DNA from: Gemmatimonadaceae bacterium | GTDB lineage: Bacteria; Gemmatimonadota; Gemmatimonadetes; Gemmatimonadales; Gemmatimonadaceae | NCBI GenBank assembly: GCA_017881685.1 | Contig: JADGQR010000121.1 | Location: forward strand, 1-61,794 | DNA: 61,794 bases | Direction: 5' to 3' | Shown here: positions 40,977 to 50,504 of the stretch, in pieces | How positions within the stretch are numbered: position 1 is the stretch's first letter | How the letters are laid out: every line of letters starts with the position of its first letter | Position numbers and translations under genes: made by a program | Notes under the pieces: model-generated | The model's input: only the letters and a program-made list of their open reading frames with translations | The model's database searches: none | What the model was told of the DNA's origin: nothing

Positions 40977-43928
40977 TTACTTCGCGAAGACCTGATCGAC
41001 CGGAGTGATCTTCACTCGATCCGGCGTAAGGTTGAGCTTTCGCGCGCCGATCACTTTGTCCTCATCGAGAAGCGACTGCGGCTTCTGTCCGTCATACCTG
41101 ATTGGAGAGAACAAATCGGCGAGAAGCGAATCACGAAGTCCTGCCGCGTCCTTGGTAATGATCACGACCGACATGTTCGTCGCCGAGAGATGCTTCTTGA
41201 GCGCGCGATTTACGTCGTCACGCGTCAGCTTCTGGAGCTGCGAGCGCATGTATGACGTGTACTCGGGCATGCCATACCATTTCGAGTCGAGAGCGTAGCC
41301 GATCTGCTGATCCTGTGTCTGCGTCATCACATACACGTTCTTCATCAGGTACTGGCGAGTCGACTGGAAGTCTTCTTCCGACATTCCATTGTCGATGAGG
41401 TTCTGGAGCTCGTTCGTGGCGATGCGAAGGGCCATCTGGGCATTCTCGGGCACCACCGGCCGAATCCAGATTTCGAAGATCTGCGCTCTCCGCGCGATGT
41501 TCGCATCGGGGAAGAACTGGAACATTCCCCGCGGGAACGCTTCCATGTATGCGTAGTCGCCGTAGTTCATTCCACGAACTTCGCGAATTCGCTGGAACAG
41601 ATGCGACTGTGACATGCGGTGCTCGCCGAGCCAGGCACGCGCCACGTTCAACGCGGCAAAGTCCGGATGAGTGCGCGTCACCTCGATCGGAAGCCCGAGC
41701 GAGATTGCGGTTGCGCGAGTGTCTTTCTGAATGATCTCGACGTCGAGGCCGTTCGGACGCGCTCCGACGATCGCCGTGCGTGGACCGGGCGCCGAGCCGG
41801 CCGGCAACACTGCCAGCGCGCCTTCGAGCTGAGCGACCATCGCGTCTGAAATGTCACCGTTGACGCCGATGACGAGATTGCCGCGCGTGTATTCGTTCTT
41901 CACGAAATTCTTCACGTCGTCTGGCGTGATCGACTGAATTCCGGCGACCGTTCCGAGAGCCGGATGAGCATACGGCGTCCCGTTGAAGATGTTCGTCTGG
42001 AGACGCTCCTTGCCCAGCTCTTCGTCATTGTTCGAGCGAAGGTCCTGAGTAAGCGAGTTGAGAAGACCATCCCTGTTGCGACGGAAGTCTTCTTCACGGA
42101 ATCCAGGATCGACAAGCATCGGCAGTGCGACAGAGATGAAGCGCGCCCAGTTGTCCTTGTGAATTCCGCCGGAGAACGTGGTCATTTCCTTATCTACCTG
42201 TCCGCCGAACCCGCCAGCGACCGGATAGAGCGCCTTGCTGATCTGGTCCAATGTCATCGCGCGCGAGCCGGCGGCGGAGATCATTCGAGCCGACAGCGCA
42301 GCGAGTCCTTCCTTCCCAGCCGGATCATTCGCTGAGCCGACGTTGAAGAGAAGCTTCACGCGGATCTGCTGAAGCGGGGTCTTCTGAACGATCAGATTGC
42401 CCGGTGCAATCACGCCCGATCCCGCGGCGGCGAGCTTGCTGGCATCGACCATCCATGGAGCGGTGTCGTTCGGCTTTGACGGTGGCGTCATCACCTTCTT
42501 CGAGACTGCCGGTGCTTCAAACGAGCTGATCTTCGGCATCGCGCTGACCGCCGCCGGCAGCGACGAGCTCGAGAGCGTCGCGACGATCATTTCGTTGTCC
42601 GTGAAATACTTCTGCGCCGCGCGCCGCATGTCGGCGGGAGTAACAGCGTCGTAGAGCGCGTAGGCACGGTTCAGAGTGTTGTACGAGCGGCTGTAGCGAA
42701 CGTATCGCGCGAGCGTTGATGCGATGCGATCGGTGTTGTCGAGAGTCCGGATGAATGAGTATCGCTCGTTGGACTTCGAGTCTGCCAGTTCCTGCGCTGA
42801 AACAAGAGTCGTTCGTGCCTGTGCGATCGTCTTCAGTATCTCGTCGCGCACGTATACAACGTCCTCCGGTTTCTTGACGCGAGTGAACACGCTGAAGAGC
42901 TCGGGATCCGCATTGCTCGTGTTCGACGCGCTCAGGTAATCCACCTTCTGCTCGCGCTGAACGAGCTTCTTGAAGATCTCCGAAGTCGGACCGAACCAGA
43001 GATTCGCAACGAAATCGAGAGCGGCATTGTCTATGTTGGTTTCAGAGAACGCAGGGTTATGAAACGACACCGCGAGGATCGGTAGAGTCGGACTCGACCA
43101 ATCCACGTGCGCGTACTTGGGCGCTTTCGACGGCGGCTCGACTGGTATCACTGCCTTGTACGATCCCCGCTTCCAGTTGCCGTAGTACTTCTGCACGAGC
43201 GGCATCACTTCGGCCGGGGTTACGTCGCCGGCAACGATGACTGTCGCGTTCTCGGGCCGGTACCAGCGATCGAAGAACTGCTTCGAGTATGCGTACTGGT
43301 TCGGCATGTCCTCGATGTCCTTGATGAAGCCCATCGTGGTGTGCTTATACGTGTGCTTCGTGAACGCCGTGTCTCGAATCGCCTCGAAGAGTTTCTGCGA
43401 CGGATCTGCCGAGTTCTTGTTGTATTCGCCGAGGATCGCGCGCGATTCCGTTTTGAATGCGGCTTCGTCGTACTGGAGGTTCTGGAAGCGGTCTGCCTGA
43501 AGGGCGAGCATCGCTTCGAGGTCTTCCTTGGCGAAGGTCGCGTAATAGTTGGTGTAATCGTCTGTCGTGTAGGCGTTCTCGCGAGCGCCGGCGCGAGTGA
43601 TGATCTCATTCATCTGCTCGGGCGTTCTCGTCTTCGTCCCGCGAGACATGATGTGCTCGAAGAAATGCGCGAAGCCCGACTTGCCCGGCTCGAATTCGTT
43701 GCGGGATCCGGTCATTACAGGAACCTGGATCGACACGATATTCGGAAATCCTGTCGGCACGATGATGACTTTCAGGCCATTCGAGAGAGTTCTCTCTGTC
43801 GCCTTGAATGGAAGAATGTCGTGCGACGCCGCCCGGGTCTGCGCGAATGAAGGTGCCGGCAGGACAGCGGTCGCCGCCAACAATGCCGCGGCGCCTATGG
43901 CGGCCGCATGGATACGTTGGTGAATCAT
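40977..43928 (-). CDS. M16-family (pitrilysin-like) zinc peptidase, two-module
   Basis: 983 aa with signal peptide (AAAIGAAALLAATAVLPAPSFA). N-terminal M16 module: inverted zinc motif FAHFFEHIMSRGTK (HxxEH, about residue 88) with the downstream glutamate in AILGEYNKN. The second module (from about 510: FNVGSANDPAGKEGLAAL) lacks HxxEH, as in typical inactive partners, and contains GVNGDISDAMVAQLEGAL. Secreted or periplasmic, probably degrading short peptides. Its ATG overlaps the amidohydrolase stop as TAATG, so the two are coupled. Confidence 0.94.
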   Translation of the reverse strand: MIHQRIHAAAIGAAALLAATAVLPAPSFAQTRAASHDILPFKATERTLSNGLKVIIVPTGFPNIVSIQVPVMTGSRNEFEPGKSGFAHFFEHIMSRGTKTRTPEQMNEIITRAGARENAYTTDDYTNYYATFAKEDLEAMLALQADRFQNLQYDEAAFKTESRAILGEYNKNSADPSQKLFEAIRDTAFTKHTYKHTTMGFIKDIEDMPNQYAYSKQFFDRWYRPENATVIVAGDVTPAEVMPLVQKYYGNWKRGSYKAVIPVEPPSKAPKYAHVDWSSPTLPILAVSFHNPAFSETNIDNAALDFVANLWFGPTSEIFKKLVQREQKVDYLSASNTSNADPELFSVFTRVKKPEDVVYVRDEILKTIAQARTTLVSAQELADSKSNERYSFIRTLDNTDRIASTLARYVRYSRSYNTLNRAYALYDAVTPADMRRAAQKYFTDNEMIVATLSSSSLPAAVSAMPKISSFEAPAVSKKVMTPPSKPNDTAPWMVDASKLAAAGSGVIAPGNLIVQKTPLQQIRVKLLFNVGSANDPAGKEGLAALSARMISAAGSRAMTLDQISKALYPVAGGFGGQVDKEMTTFSGGIHKDNWARFISVALPMLVDPGFREEDFRRNRDGLLNSLTQDLRSNNDEELGKERLQTNIFNGTPYAHPALGTVAGIQSITPDDVKNFVKNEYTRGNLVIGVNGDISDAMVAQLEGALAVLPAGSAPGPRTAIVGARPNGLDVEIIQKDTRATAISLGLPIEVTRTHPDFAALNVARAWLGEHRMSQSHLFQRIREVRGMNYGDYAYMEAFPRGMFQFFPDANIARRAQIFEIWIRPVVPENAQMALRIATNELQNLIDNGMSEEDFQSTRQYLMKNVYVMTQTQDQQIGYALDSKWYGMPEYTSYMRSQLQKLTRDDVNRALKKHLSATNMSVVIITKDAAGLRDSLLADLFSPIRYDGQKPQSLLDEDKVIGARKLNLTPDRVKITPVDQVFAK

Positions 43929-45631
43929 TAGTGATTCCCTGATTTGTTTGAGTTGTCGTAAACCACACGTCCGCCGACGATCGTCATCGTGACTTTGGCG
44001 TCGGCGATTGTTGCTGGCGCGACTCGTGTGATGTCGCGGTCGATCATTACGATATCAGCAAGCTTGCCGCGCTCGATAGACCCTTTGACAGAGTCTTGAA
44101 AAGAAGCATACGCGCCGTTGACGGTATACGCCTTCAACGCGTCTTCGACGGTGATCTTCTGCTCCGGAATCCAGCCTTCCGGATTCTTTCCGTCGAGCGT
44201 GCGTCTCGTCACCGCCGCATAGATACCGAGCAGAGGCGTCGGGGGCGCCACAAACCAGTCGCTCCCGAACGCCAGGCGAGCACCGGCATCCCACAACGAT
44301 TTGAACGCATATGTCAGCTTTGCCCGATCGGGTCCAATTACACGCTCCGCCCACCTGCCATCGTCGATTGCATGATATGGCTGCATGCTGGGAATGACGC
44401 CGAGCTTCGCGAAGCGCGGCACGTCGCCGGCAGACAGGTGCTGAGCGTGCTCGATTCTGAATCTTCGGTCGCGCGGTCCGTTCTCATCTGCGACGCGCTC
44501 GAAGATGTTGAGCTGAGTGTTGATCGCCCGGTCGCCAATTGCGTGGACGATTACCTGTAGTCCGGCCTTGTCGCCGGCCGACGTCCAGTCGTAGAGATCC
44601 TTCTCAGTCTCGACGAGGAATCCGGAATCCTTCGGACTGTCGGTGAACGGAGCGAACATCGCCGCCGTATGCGAGCCAAGCGATCCGTCGACGAATCCCT
44701 TCAGTCCACCGATTCTGAGCCACTCGTCGCCCTTCCCTCTCGCCGCTACGGTGTCGCGAAGCCGCTCCCATTCCGCGATCGGAGTCACCGCGTAAACGCG
44801 GGTGATCATCGTGCCGGCGCGGTGCGCACGCTCGAACGTCGCGAGATCCTTGAACGTCCCCATGTTCACGACCGACGTTACACCGCGCTCAGCGACGTAA
44901 CGCATCGCGGCCTCGAGCCCGCGATCGAGCATCTCATCCGAATAGGGAGCACGAGCGTTATCGACATACGACTGGGCATTGTCCTTGAAGATTCCCGTGG
45001 GATCGCCGCCTGCGCTGCGAACGATCGTCCCACCGGCGATGTCGGGCGTTGTCTTCGAGACGTTGCCGGCCGCCATTGCAAGCTTATTCGCGAGAGCCAT
45101 GTGACCATCGAGCCGCTGGACCCACACCGGATTTTTCGGCGTTACCGAATCGATCCACTCGTGACGTGGAAGCTCGCCACCCCAGAGCGTGTGATCCCAG
45201 TCGCCACCGGTAATCCAGGCGCCTGGCGGGATTGTCGCGGCGTATTCCCTGATCCGGCGCGTGAATTCCTGCGGCGTCGATGCGTCGCGCAGCTGAACCG
45301 AGGCGAGACCAACTCCGGCGGTGACGAAGTGCACGTGCGAGTCGATGAACCCAGGCGTGACGAGCGCCCCACCTGCGTCGATCAGTCGTGCCAAAGGTGC
45401 CGCCGCTGCAAGCTTGGCGACTTCCGCGCTCGATCCGACCAGCGTAATCCGGTCGCCCGAGACTGCGATTCCCGAAGCCCACGGTTGTCGAGGATTGGCC
45501 GTCCATACTTTCGCGTTGACGATCGCAAGCGTCACGCCTTTCTCTTGACTCATCGTTGTTGCACACCCCTGGAAGGTGGCTGCAATCATTGCCCACGCCG
45601 CGATGTGTATCGCCAGCGGGCGTCGGTTCAG
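43928..45631 (-). CDS. Amidohydrolase family 3 (YtcJ-like) lipoprotein, CTG start
   Basis: Metal-dependent amidohydrolase: GFIDSHVHF (HxH), IVHAIGDRAINTQLN, FRIEHAQHL and ARLAFGSDWFVAPP supply the TIM-barrel ligands. The track ORF (46006) overlaps the upstream gene by 379 nt. The natural N-terminus begins with a lipoprotein signal (NRRPLAIHIAAWAMIAATFQ, then GC) whose only in-frame start is CTG 45631, overlapping the DUF4105 stop as CTGA. ATG 45589 would leave a signal too short to work. From CTG, 567 aa, normal for YtcJ-like enzymes. Substrate unknown. Confidence 0.87.
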   Translation of the reverse strand: MNRRPLAIHIAAWAMIAATFQGCATTMSQEKGVTLAIVNAKVWTANPRQPWASGIAVSGDRITLVGSSAEVAKLAAAAPLARLIDAGGALVTPGFIDSHVHFVTAGVGLASVQLRDASTPQEFTRRIREYAATIPPGAWITGGDWDHTLWGGELPRHEWIDSVTPKNPVWVQRLDGHMALANKLAMAAGNVSKTTPDIAGGTIVRSAGGDPTGIFKDNAQSYVDNARAPYSDEMLDRGLEAAMRYVAERGVTSVVNMGTFKDLATFERAHRAGTMITRVYAVTPIAEWERLRDTVAARGKGDEWLRIGGLKGFVDGSLGSHTAAMFAPFTDSPKDSGFLVETEKDLYDWTSAGDKAGLQVIVHAIGDRAINTQLNIFERVADENGPRDRRFRIEHAQHLSAGDVPRFAKLGVIPSMQPYHAIDDGRWAERVIGPDRAKLTYAFKSLWDAGARLAFGSDWFVAPPTPLLGIYAAVTRRTLDGKNPEGWIPEQKITVEDALKAYTVNGAYASFQDSVKGSIERGKLADIVMIDRDITRVAPATIADAKVTMTIVGGRVVYDNSNKSGNH

Positions 45632-46941
45632 GCGACTGTGGGTGTTTCCGAAAGGCCGCGGCGCGCAAGAATCATCAGCAACCATGCGACGCCGAGATGC
45701 AGTGGCATGACGAGAGCAATGATGTCTCCGTTCACCTGGTTGAACCACGGTAGAACCTGAAGAACGAACCCTGCGACCGACACTCCTGCGACGATGACCG
45801 CCCACCGATAAGCAGATCGGACACGTCCGAGCATCTCGTCGCGGCTTTTCCTGCGGCTCCAGATGACGCGCAGAAGAAGAACCATCACGATCAGCGACAA
45901 CGGATTCAGCTGAAAGAGATTTTCGTTTCTGTAACTGAAGATGTGATCGGTGAAAGCCCACAGTCCAGCCAGCGCTACACCGCCGAATCCTGCGACGAGA
46001 CTCCATACAACCGCAAGCGAAAGCGCCGCCGTCGGTATGGTTGCACCCTGAAGGAGGAGCAGACCGGCACCGACTATCAGAATGATCGCCGCGATCAGAA
46101 TGTACCCTCCCATTCCGCGTTCCACTGCCACCGGCTCGGGCGGACGCGTTGCCTGGAACAGGATGCGCTCACTCTTGACGAGCGGGACGGAAACGCCATT
46201 CGACAGGACATGCATCGTCCGCAGGTGGTCTTTCACCTTCACCGGCAGAAACATTTCTTCGTAAGCCGAGATGGGACGATCGGTGGGCTCGCCGAGCCCC
46301 GCCATCGTTCCAGTGAAGATCGGCCAGTCGTCCTGGGTCAATCTTTCGGTGTGAAAACGAAACGTCGTCCCCGTCGGCACGTTCACGAACGCCTTCCTGA
46401 TCACGCCACCGAGTGCACCGTCGAGTGCGTCCCGGACTCGCGTCGAACAGTTGTCGCGGTAGTAATCGTATCGGTAGTAGCGATTCTCCGGACGCACGTT
46501 CCAGTAGACGAACTGTGCAAGGCTGTATTTCTGGGCAGGCGTGAGATTCAGCTCCTGCGCCCAGACTGTTCTGTTCGACTGCCGATAGAATTCGAGAGTC
46601 TCGTTGAAGTCGAATGCGCCCATCATGTAGCGCATCTTTCCGCGAATGAAGTTCGGGTAGAAGTCCTTGTCGTTGAAGTCGAACACGCCCCAGTTGTACG
46701 CGATGTCGGAGCCGTTCGCCGCATCGTGAATCCAGATGGCGTTGTGTCCGAATTTCTCCCAGACCTGATCGCCGGGTCCCATCGTCATCAGATAGACGGT
46801 GAGCTCAGATCCGGGCTCTGTCGCACTCGCGGCCGCTGAAGGCGCGGGCACCGCCCGATCCTTGTTCTTCCATGTCTGAGCATTCAGGCTCGCGGCGCAC
46901 AGCAGGGCACCGGCGAACACACCAAAGTGCCTGAACTTCAC
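45628..46941 (-). CDS. DUF4105 (Lnb-like) membrane protein
   Basis: 437 aa. Signal peptide (FGVFAGALLCAASLNAQ), then the periplasmic DUF4105 domain: ELTVYLMTMGPGDQVWEKFGHNA, IAYNWGVFDF, and YDYYRDNCSTRVRDAL with a conserved Asn-Cys pair. The C-terminal third has four to five membrane helices (GYILIAAIILIVGAGLLLL, ALSLAVVWSLVAGFGGVAL). Function unknown. GTG start overlaps the upstream gene as GTGA. Confidence 0.88.
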   Translation of the reverse strand: MKFRHFGVFAGALLCAASLNAQTWKNKDRAVPAPSAAASATEPGSELTVYLMTMGPGDQVWEKFGHNAIWIHDAANGSDIAYNWGVFDFNDKDFYPNFIRGKMRYMMGAFDFNETLEFYRQSNRTVWAQELNLTPAQKYSLAQFVYWNVRPENRYYRYDYYRDNCSTRVRDALDGALGGVIRKAFVNVPTGTTFRFHTERLTQDDWPIFTGTMAGLGEPTDRPISAYEEMFLPVKVKDHLRTMHVLSNGVSVPLVKSERILFQATRPPEPVAVERGMGGYILIAAIILIVGAGLLLLQGATIPTAALSLAVVWSLVAGFGGVALAGLWAFTDHIFSYRNENLFQLNPLSLIVMVLLLRVIWSRRKSRDEMLGRVRSAYRWAVIVAGVSVAGFVLQVLPWFNQVNGDIIALVMPLHLGVAWLLMILARRGLSETPTVA

Positions 46942-47939
46942 AGTCTGATCTCGCGCCCTTCTTCCGCGGACTGGTAGACCGCGTCTATCACGCGCATCAC
47001 CTTGAGCTGATCAGTCGGAGGCTCGTACGGCGACTCATCCTTCAGCATCGACACGAAATGCGTCAGCTCGGCTCGATACGATTGGAGGAAAACGCTCTCG
47101 CGCGCGGCAGCACCGGTCGGCGACACATTCGTCGGCCGCCCGTTGAGCTCTTTCACGACTCTCAGTGGCGATAGGCGAGCACTGCCACGGGTCGATATGA
47201 CCTCGAACCAGAGACGCTCTTCCTGCCCGACGTATGACCATGAGACATCGAAGCTGTAGCTGATCCCGTTCACGCATTCCAGGTGCACGAGCATCGCGTC
47301 CTCGACGCCGGCACTCTTCGCGCGATCCATGTGTGCAGTGAGGCGCACCGGCTCCGGAAAATCGGTGAGCCACAATGCCAGGTCGACGAGCGGATACCCG
47401 TATTCCAGGAATGCTCCCCCGCCTGCTTCGGCCTTGCTGTTACGCCAACCCTGCTGCGCCGACCGAAACTGATATTGGCCAGCGCGCATTCCCGTAACGC
47501 GACCGAGCTCTCCACCTTCAAGGAAACGGCGCAGCTGCTGGACGTCGCTCCGGAAGCGATGGTTGTTTCCGACCACGACTTTTCTGTCGGTCGCTTCAGC
47601 GGCCGCGAGAATTCGGTTCACACCACCAGTCGTGAGCGACAGCGGCCGCTCACAAAGGACATGCACCTTTGCCTTGAGCGCCCGAAGCACATGCGGCTCG
47701 TGCAGGTGATTTGGCGTCGCGATTATGACCGCGTCGAGCTCATCGGAATCGAGCAGCTCGTCGATATCCGTGAAAATATCGGGAACGCCGAGGCGCTGAG
47801 CGAGCGCGCCAGCTTTCGGGCCGTCGTTGTCACATATCGCGACAAGTTTCGCCCCTCTGATTTTCGACAAAACCGGCAGATGCGCGAGCTGGGCTATCGC
47901 ACCGGCGCCAACCAGTCCAAGACGAATATCAGAGCTCAT
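46938..47939 (-). CDS. Gfo/Idh/MocA-family NAD(P)-dependent oxidoreductase
   Basis: 333 aa. N-terminal Rossmann domain (LGLVGAGAIAQLAHLPVLS, VIIATPNHLHEPHVLRAL) with the usual EKP motif appearing as CERPLS; C-terminal alpha/beta catalytic domain (RFRSDVQQLRRFLEGGELGRV). Typical substrates are sugars or sugar nucleotides. Overlaps its neighbours by 4 nt on both sides, in the hemL-SpoIID-Gfo-DUF4105-amidohydrolase-M16 run. Confidence 0.92.
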   Translation of the reverse strand: MSSDIRLGLVGAGAIAQLAHLPVLSKIRGAKLVAICDNDGPKAGALAQRLGVPDIFTDIDELLDSDELDAVIIATPNHLHEPHVLRALKAKVHVLCERPLSLTTGGVNRILAAAEATDRKVVVGNNHRFRSDVQQLRRFLEGGELGRVTGMRAGQYQFRSAQQGWRNSKAEAGGGAFLEYGYPLVDLALWLTDFPEPVRLTAHMDRAKSAGVEDAMLVHLECVNGISYSFDVSWSYVGQEERLWFEVISTRGSARLSPLRVVKELNGRPTNVSPTGAAARESVFLQSYRAELTHFVSMLKDESPYEPPTDQLKVMRVIDAVYQSAEEGREIRL

Positions 47940-49234
47940 TCAGCAATGCGTCCCACAGTCGTTCCCGGATAATAGGTCGTGAGAATCGTCCGATAATCCT
48001 GCCCCGCCCGCGCCCGTCCGATGGCGCCCCACTGGCACATCCCGATTCCGTGTCCGTTTCCGCCGCCATGAACGGTCAGATTGGAAATTTCTCCGGATTC
48101 ATCAGTCGTTGTTTCGGTCGTAAAATATGTGCTGCCCAGCAAACCCCCGCTCGGCGTTCTAAGAACGAAGCGAACGTCATTTCCGCGAACGATGTAATTC
48201 CCCCGCGCGGTCTGAATTGAAATCGACGCAACGCGGTCTGATGCAGTGCGTCCATTTACTCTGACGCTCTGAATCGCGCCGAGTGACATCGGCCGGGCGG
48301 AGGCGGAGCTGGGAGACAGCGGCGGTTCGGAGCCCTGGGTTACGGATCCCAGATATTTCTCGAGCGTCGCCCGAAGCTCGTCCTTGTTGAAGGTTGCGGT
48401 CCACTTGAAGCGCGGGGATGGATCGCAGTAGTACGAATCGGTCCCCGGGATGCGGTCGCTCACCGGGCGCAGATACGGCTGGTCGGGCTGGCGCCACCAG
48501 ACCTCCGACGTTGCCGCAGTGCTTCCGCCGCAGGTCGAGAAATACGGTGTGTTGATGATTTTTCCGGCGTAGCGCACGACCATTCCATTTGTCGTGCTCA
48601 CCGCTGCATCGGATATCGGCTTCTCCGCATCGACGCCGCCGTAAACCTGATCCTGTACCGATCCGTACATGTCGAAGCCGCGATCCCCAGCCTCGGCCAT
48701 ATGGATGTAGGTGTAGCTGCGAGCAGCTACCGCCTGTGCCTGTACGGCAGCCTCTTCGCCAGCCTTTCGATCGCCGATCTCAAGTGGAACGACACCACGC
48801 AGGTAGGATTCTACTCCAAGGCGATTCACGACGAGGAGTCCGTTGTCGCCAGGTCTGATAATCAGCTCGCCGCGATAGGGCTTCCCTTCGTAAGTAACGA
48901 ACGTGCCTGGCGTCGACGCTCTGACGAGAAGCGGACCCGCGTAGTGTGATGTGGTCGAACCGTCGGGCTTTACGACGACGAGCTGACCGCCTCGTGCCTG
49001 CACCCGCATTGCATCACCGGCATCGCCGCGAGCGACGAAATTCGCACTGTTCTTGTTGTAAATGCGCCATGTGCCGGTGCCGCCAACGCGAACGTTTTCT
49101 CCGGACGTCGCCAGAGCGATTCTGACCGGCTGATCGCCCTCGTCGATTACGGGAGCGTCGACCGGTTTCGGCATCACCGACGCGCAGGCAACGGCGCCGA
49201 GCATTCCGACGAAAAACATTTTACGCATGGGCAT
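47936..49234 (-). CDS. SpoIID/LytB-like lipoprotein (peptidoglycan amidase-enhancer fold)
   Basis: 432 aa with lipoprotein signal MFFVGMLGAVACASV. SpoIID domain blocks: GVESYLRGVVPLEIGDRKAGEEA, AQAVAARSYTYIH, YFSTCGGSTA, and the C-terminal GHGIGMCQWGAIGRARAG. In sporulating bacteria SpoIID cuts glycan strands denuded of peptide; this non-sporulating relative probably acts in wall remodelling. Start ATG 49234 overlaps hemL by 14 nt; ATG 49228 or 49219 are possible. Overlaps the next gene by 4 nt. Confidence 0.9.
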   Translation of the reverse strand: MPMRKMFFVGMLGAVACASVMPKPVDAPVIDEGDQPVRIALATSGENVRVGGTGTWRIYNKNSANFVARGDAGDAMRVQARGGQLVVVKPDGSTTSHYAGPLLVRASTPGTFVTYEGKPYRGELIIRPGDNGLLVVNRLGVESYLRGVVPLEIGDRKAGEEAAVQAQAVAARSYTYIHMAEAGDRGFDMYGSVQDQVYGGVDAEKPISDAAVSTTNGMVVRYAGKIINTPYFSTCGGSTAATSEVWWRQPDQPYLRPVSDRIPGTDSYYCDPSPRFKWTATFNKDELRATLEKYLGSVTQGSEPPLSPSSASARPMSLGAIQSVRVNGRTASDRVASISIQTARGNYIVRGNDVRFVLRTPSGGLLGSTYFTTETTTDESGEISNLTVHGGGNGHGIGMCQWGAIGRARAGQDYRTILTTYYPGTTVGRIAE

Positions 49235-50504
49235 ATTTCATCGCATCCTCCAGACGACTCAACGTCTCGTCCACTTCTGCATCTCCATGTGCTGCCGACA
49301 TGAATGCAGCCTCGAAGGCTGACGGGGCCAGATAGACTCCGCGATCGAGCGCAGCATGGAAGAATCTCCTGAACATCTCGACATCACTCCGCTTCGCGGA
49401 TTCGAAATCGACGACGGGACCTTCGTGGAAGAAGTAGCCCCACATCGATCCCGCCGAGCCGGCAGTGAATGGAACGCCCAGTCGTGACGCGGTCTGCGTG
49501 AGTCCTTCCACGAGTCTTGCGGTTCGGCGCTCGATAATCGTGTGCAGCTCCGGAGTCAAAGCGGTGAGTGTCGCCTTGCCTGCAGCCATCGCAAGCGGAT
49601 TGCCAGACAGCGTTCCAGCCTGATAAACGGGCCCGGTTGGCGCTATTTGCCGCATTATCTCGCGGCGGCCGCCATAAGCGGCGGCAGGCAGTCCTCCGCC
49701 AATGACTTTGCCAAGGGTGGTGAGATCCGCGCGAACATCGAATCGCTCGAATGCTCCAGCGTAGGCGATGCGAAAACCGGTCATGACTTCGTCGAAGATC
49801 AGAAGCGCGCCCGATTCGTCGGCGATTTCTCGTAATCCCGCAAGGAACTCGGGAAGCGGTTGAATGAATCCGGCGTTGCCGACAATCGGCTCGACGATTA
49901 TCGCGGCCACGCCATTCTTCGCGCCACGAATCAGCGATCGAGTGACTTCGAGATTGTTGAAAGGCGCAGTGAGCGTCAGCTCCGCAAGCGCGGCCGGTAC
50001 TCCCGGCGAATTTGGCAAACCGAGCGTTGCAACGCCGGACCCCGCTTTGACGAGAAATGAATCAGCGTGACCGTGATAACATCCTTCGAATTTCAGAATC
50101 GCGTCTCGGCCGGTGAACGCACGCGCGAGACGAATGGCACTCATCGTCGCTTCGGTTCCGCTCGAGACGAATCGCATCATTTCCACATGCGGCATTCGCT
50201 TGACGATCAGTTCACCAAGCGACACCTCGAGCTCGGTGGGCATTCCAAAACTCGTTCCATCACGCGCAGCCTGCTCAAGGGCGTCGAGCACCATCGGATG
50301 CGCATGTCCAAGAACGAGTGGCCCCCATGACAGCACGTAGTCGATGTATTCGTTTCCGTCCGCGTCCCAGATTCTTGCGCCCTGCCCTCTGCTCGCAACT
50401 ATCGGAGTTCCGCCAACTCCTCCGAACGCGCGAACCGGAGAATTCACTCCGCCCGGAAAGAGCTGGGCGGAGCGCCGCATTATCTCGGCGGATCTATCGC
50501 CCAT
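49221..50504 (-). CDS. hemL: Glutamate-1-semialdehyde 2,1-aminomutase
   Basis: PLP enzyme of the C5 pathway to 5-aminolevulinate and heme. SPVRAFGGVGGTP, KFEGCYHGHADSFLVKAGSG, LIFDEVMTGFRIAYAG and the PLP lysine in LTTLGKVIGGGLPAAAYGG. 427 aa. I choose ATG 50504; TTG 50513 also fits, and either start lies inside the end of rimO (11-nt overlap). Confidence 0.96.
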   Translation of the reverse strand: MGDRSAEIMRRSAQLFPGGVNSPVRAFGGVGGTPIVASRGQGARIWDADGNEYIDYVLSWGPLVLGHAHPMVLDALEQAARDGTSFGMPTELEVSLGELIVKRMPHVEMMRFVSSGTEATMSAIRLARAFTGRDAILKFEGCYHGHADSFLVKAGSGVATLGLPNSPGVPAALAELTLTAPFNNLEVTRSLIRGAKNGVAAIIVEPIVGNAGFIQPLPEFLAGLREIADESGALLIFDEVMTGFRIAYAGAFERFDVRADLTTLGKVIGGGLPAAAYGGRREIMRQIAPTGPVYQAGTLSGNPLAMAAGKATLTALTPELHTIIERRTARLVEGLTQTASRLGVPFTAGSAGSMWGYFFHEGPVVDFESAKRSDVEMFRRFFHAALDRGVYLAPSAFEAAFMSAAHGDAEVDETLSRLEDAMKYAHA

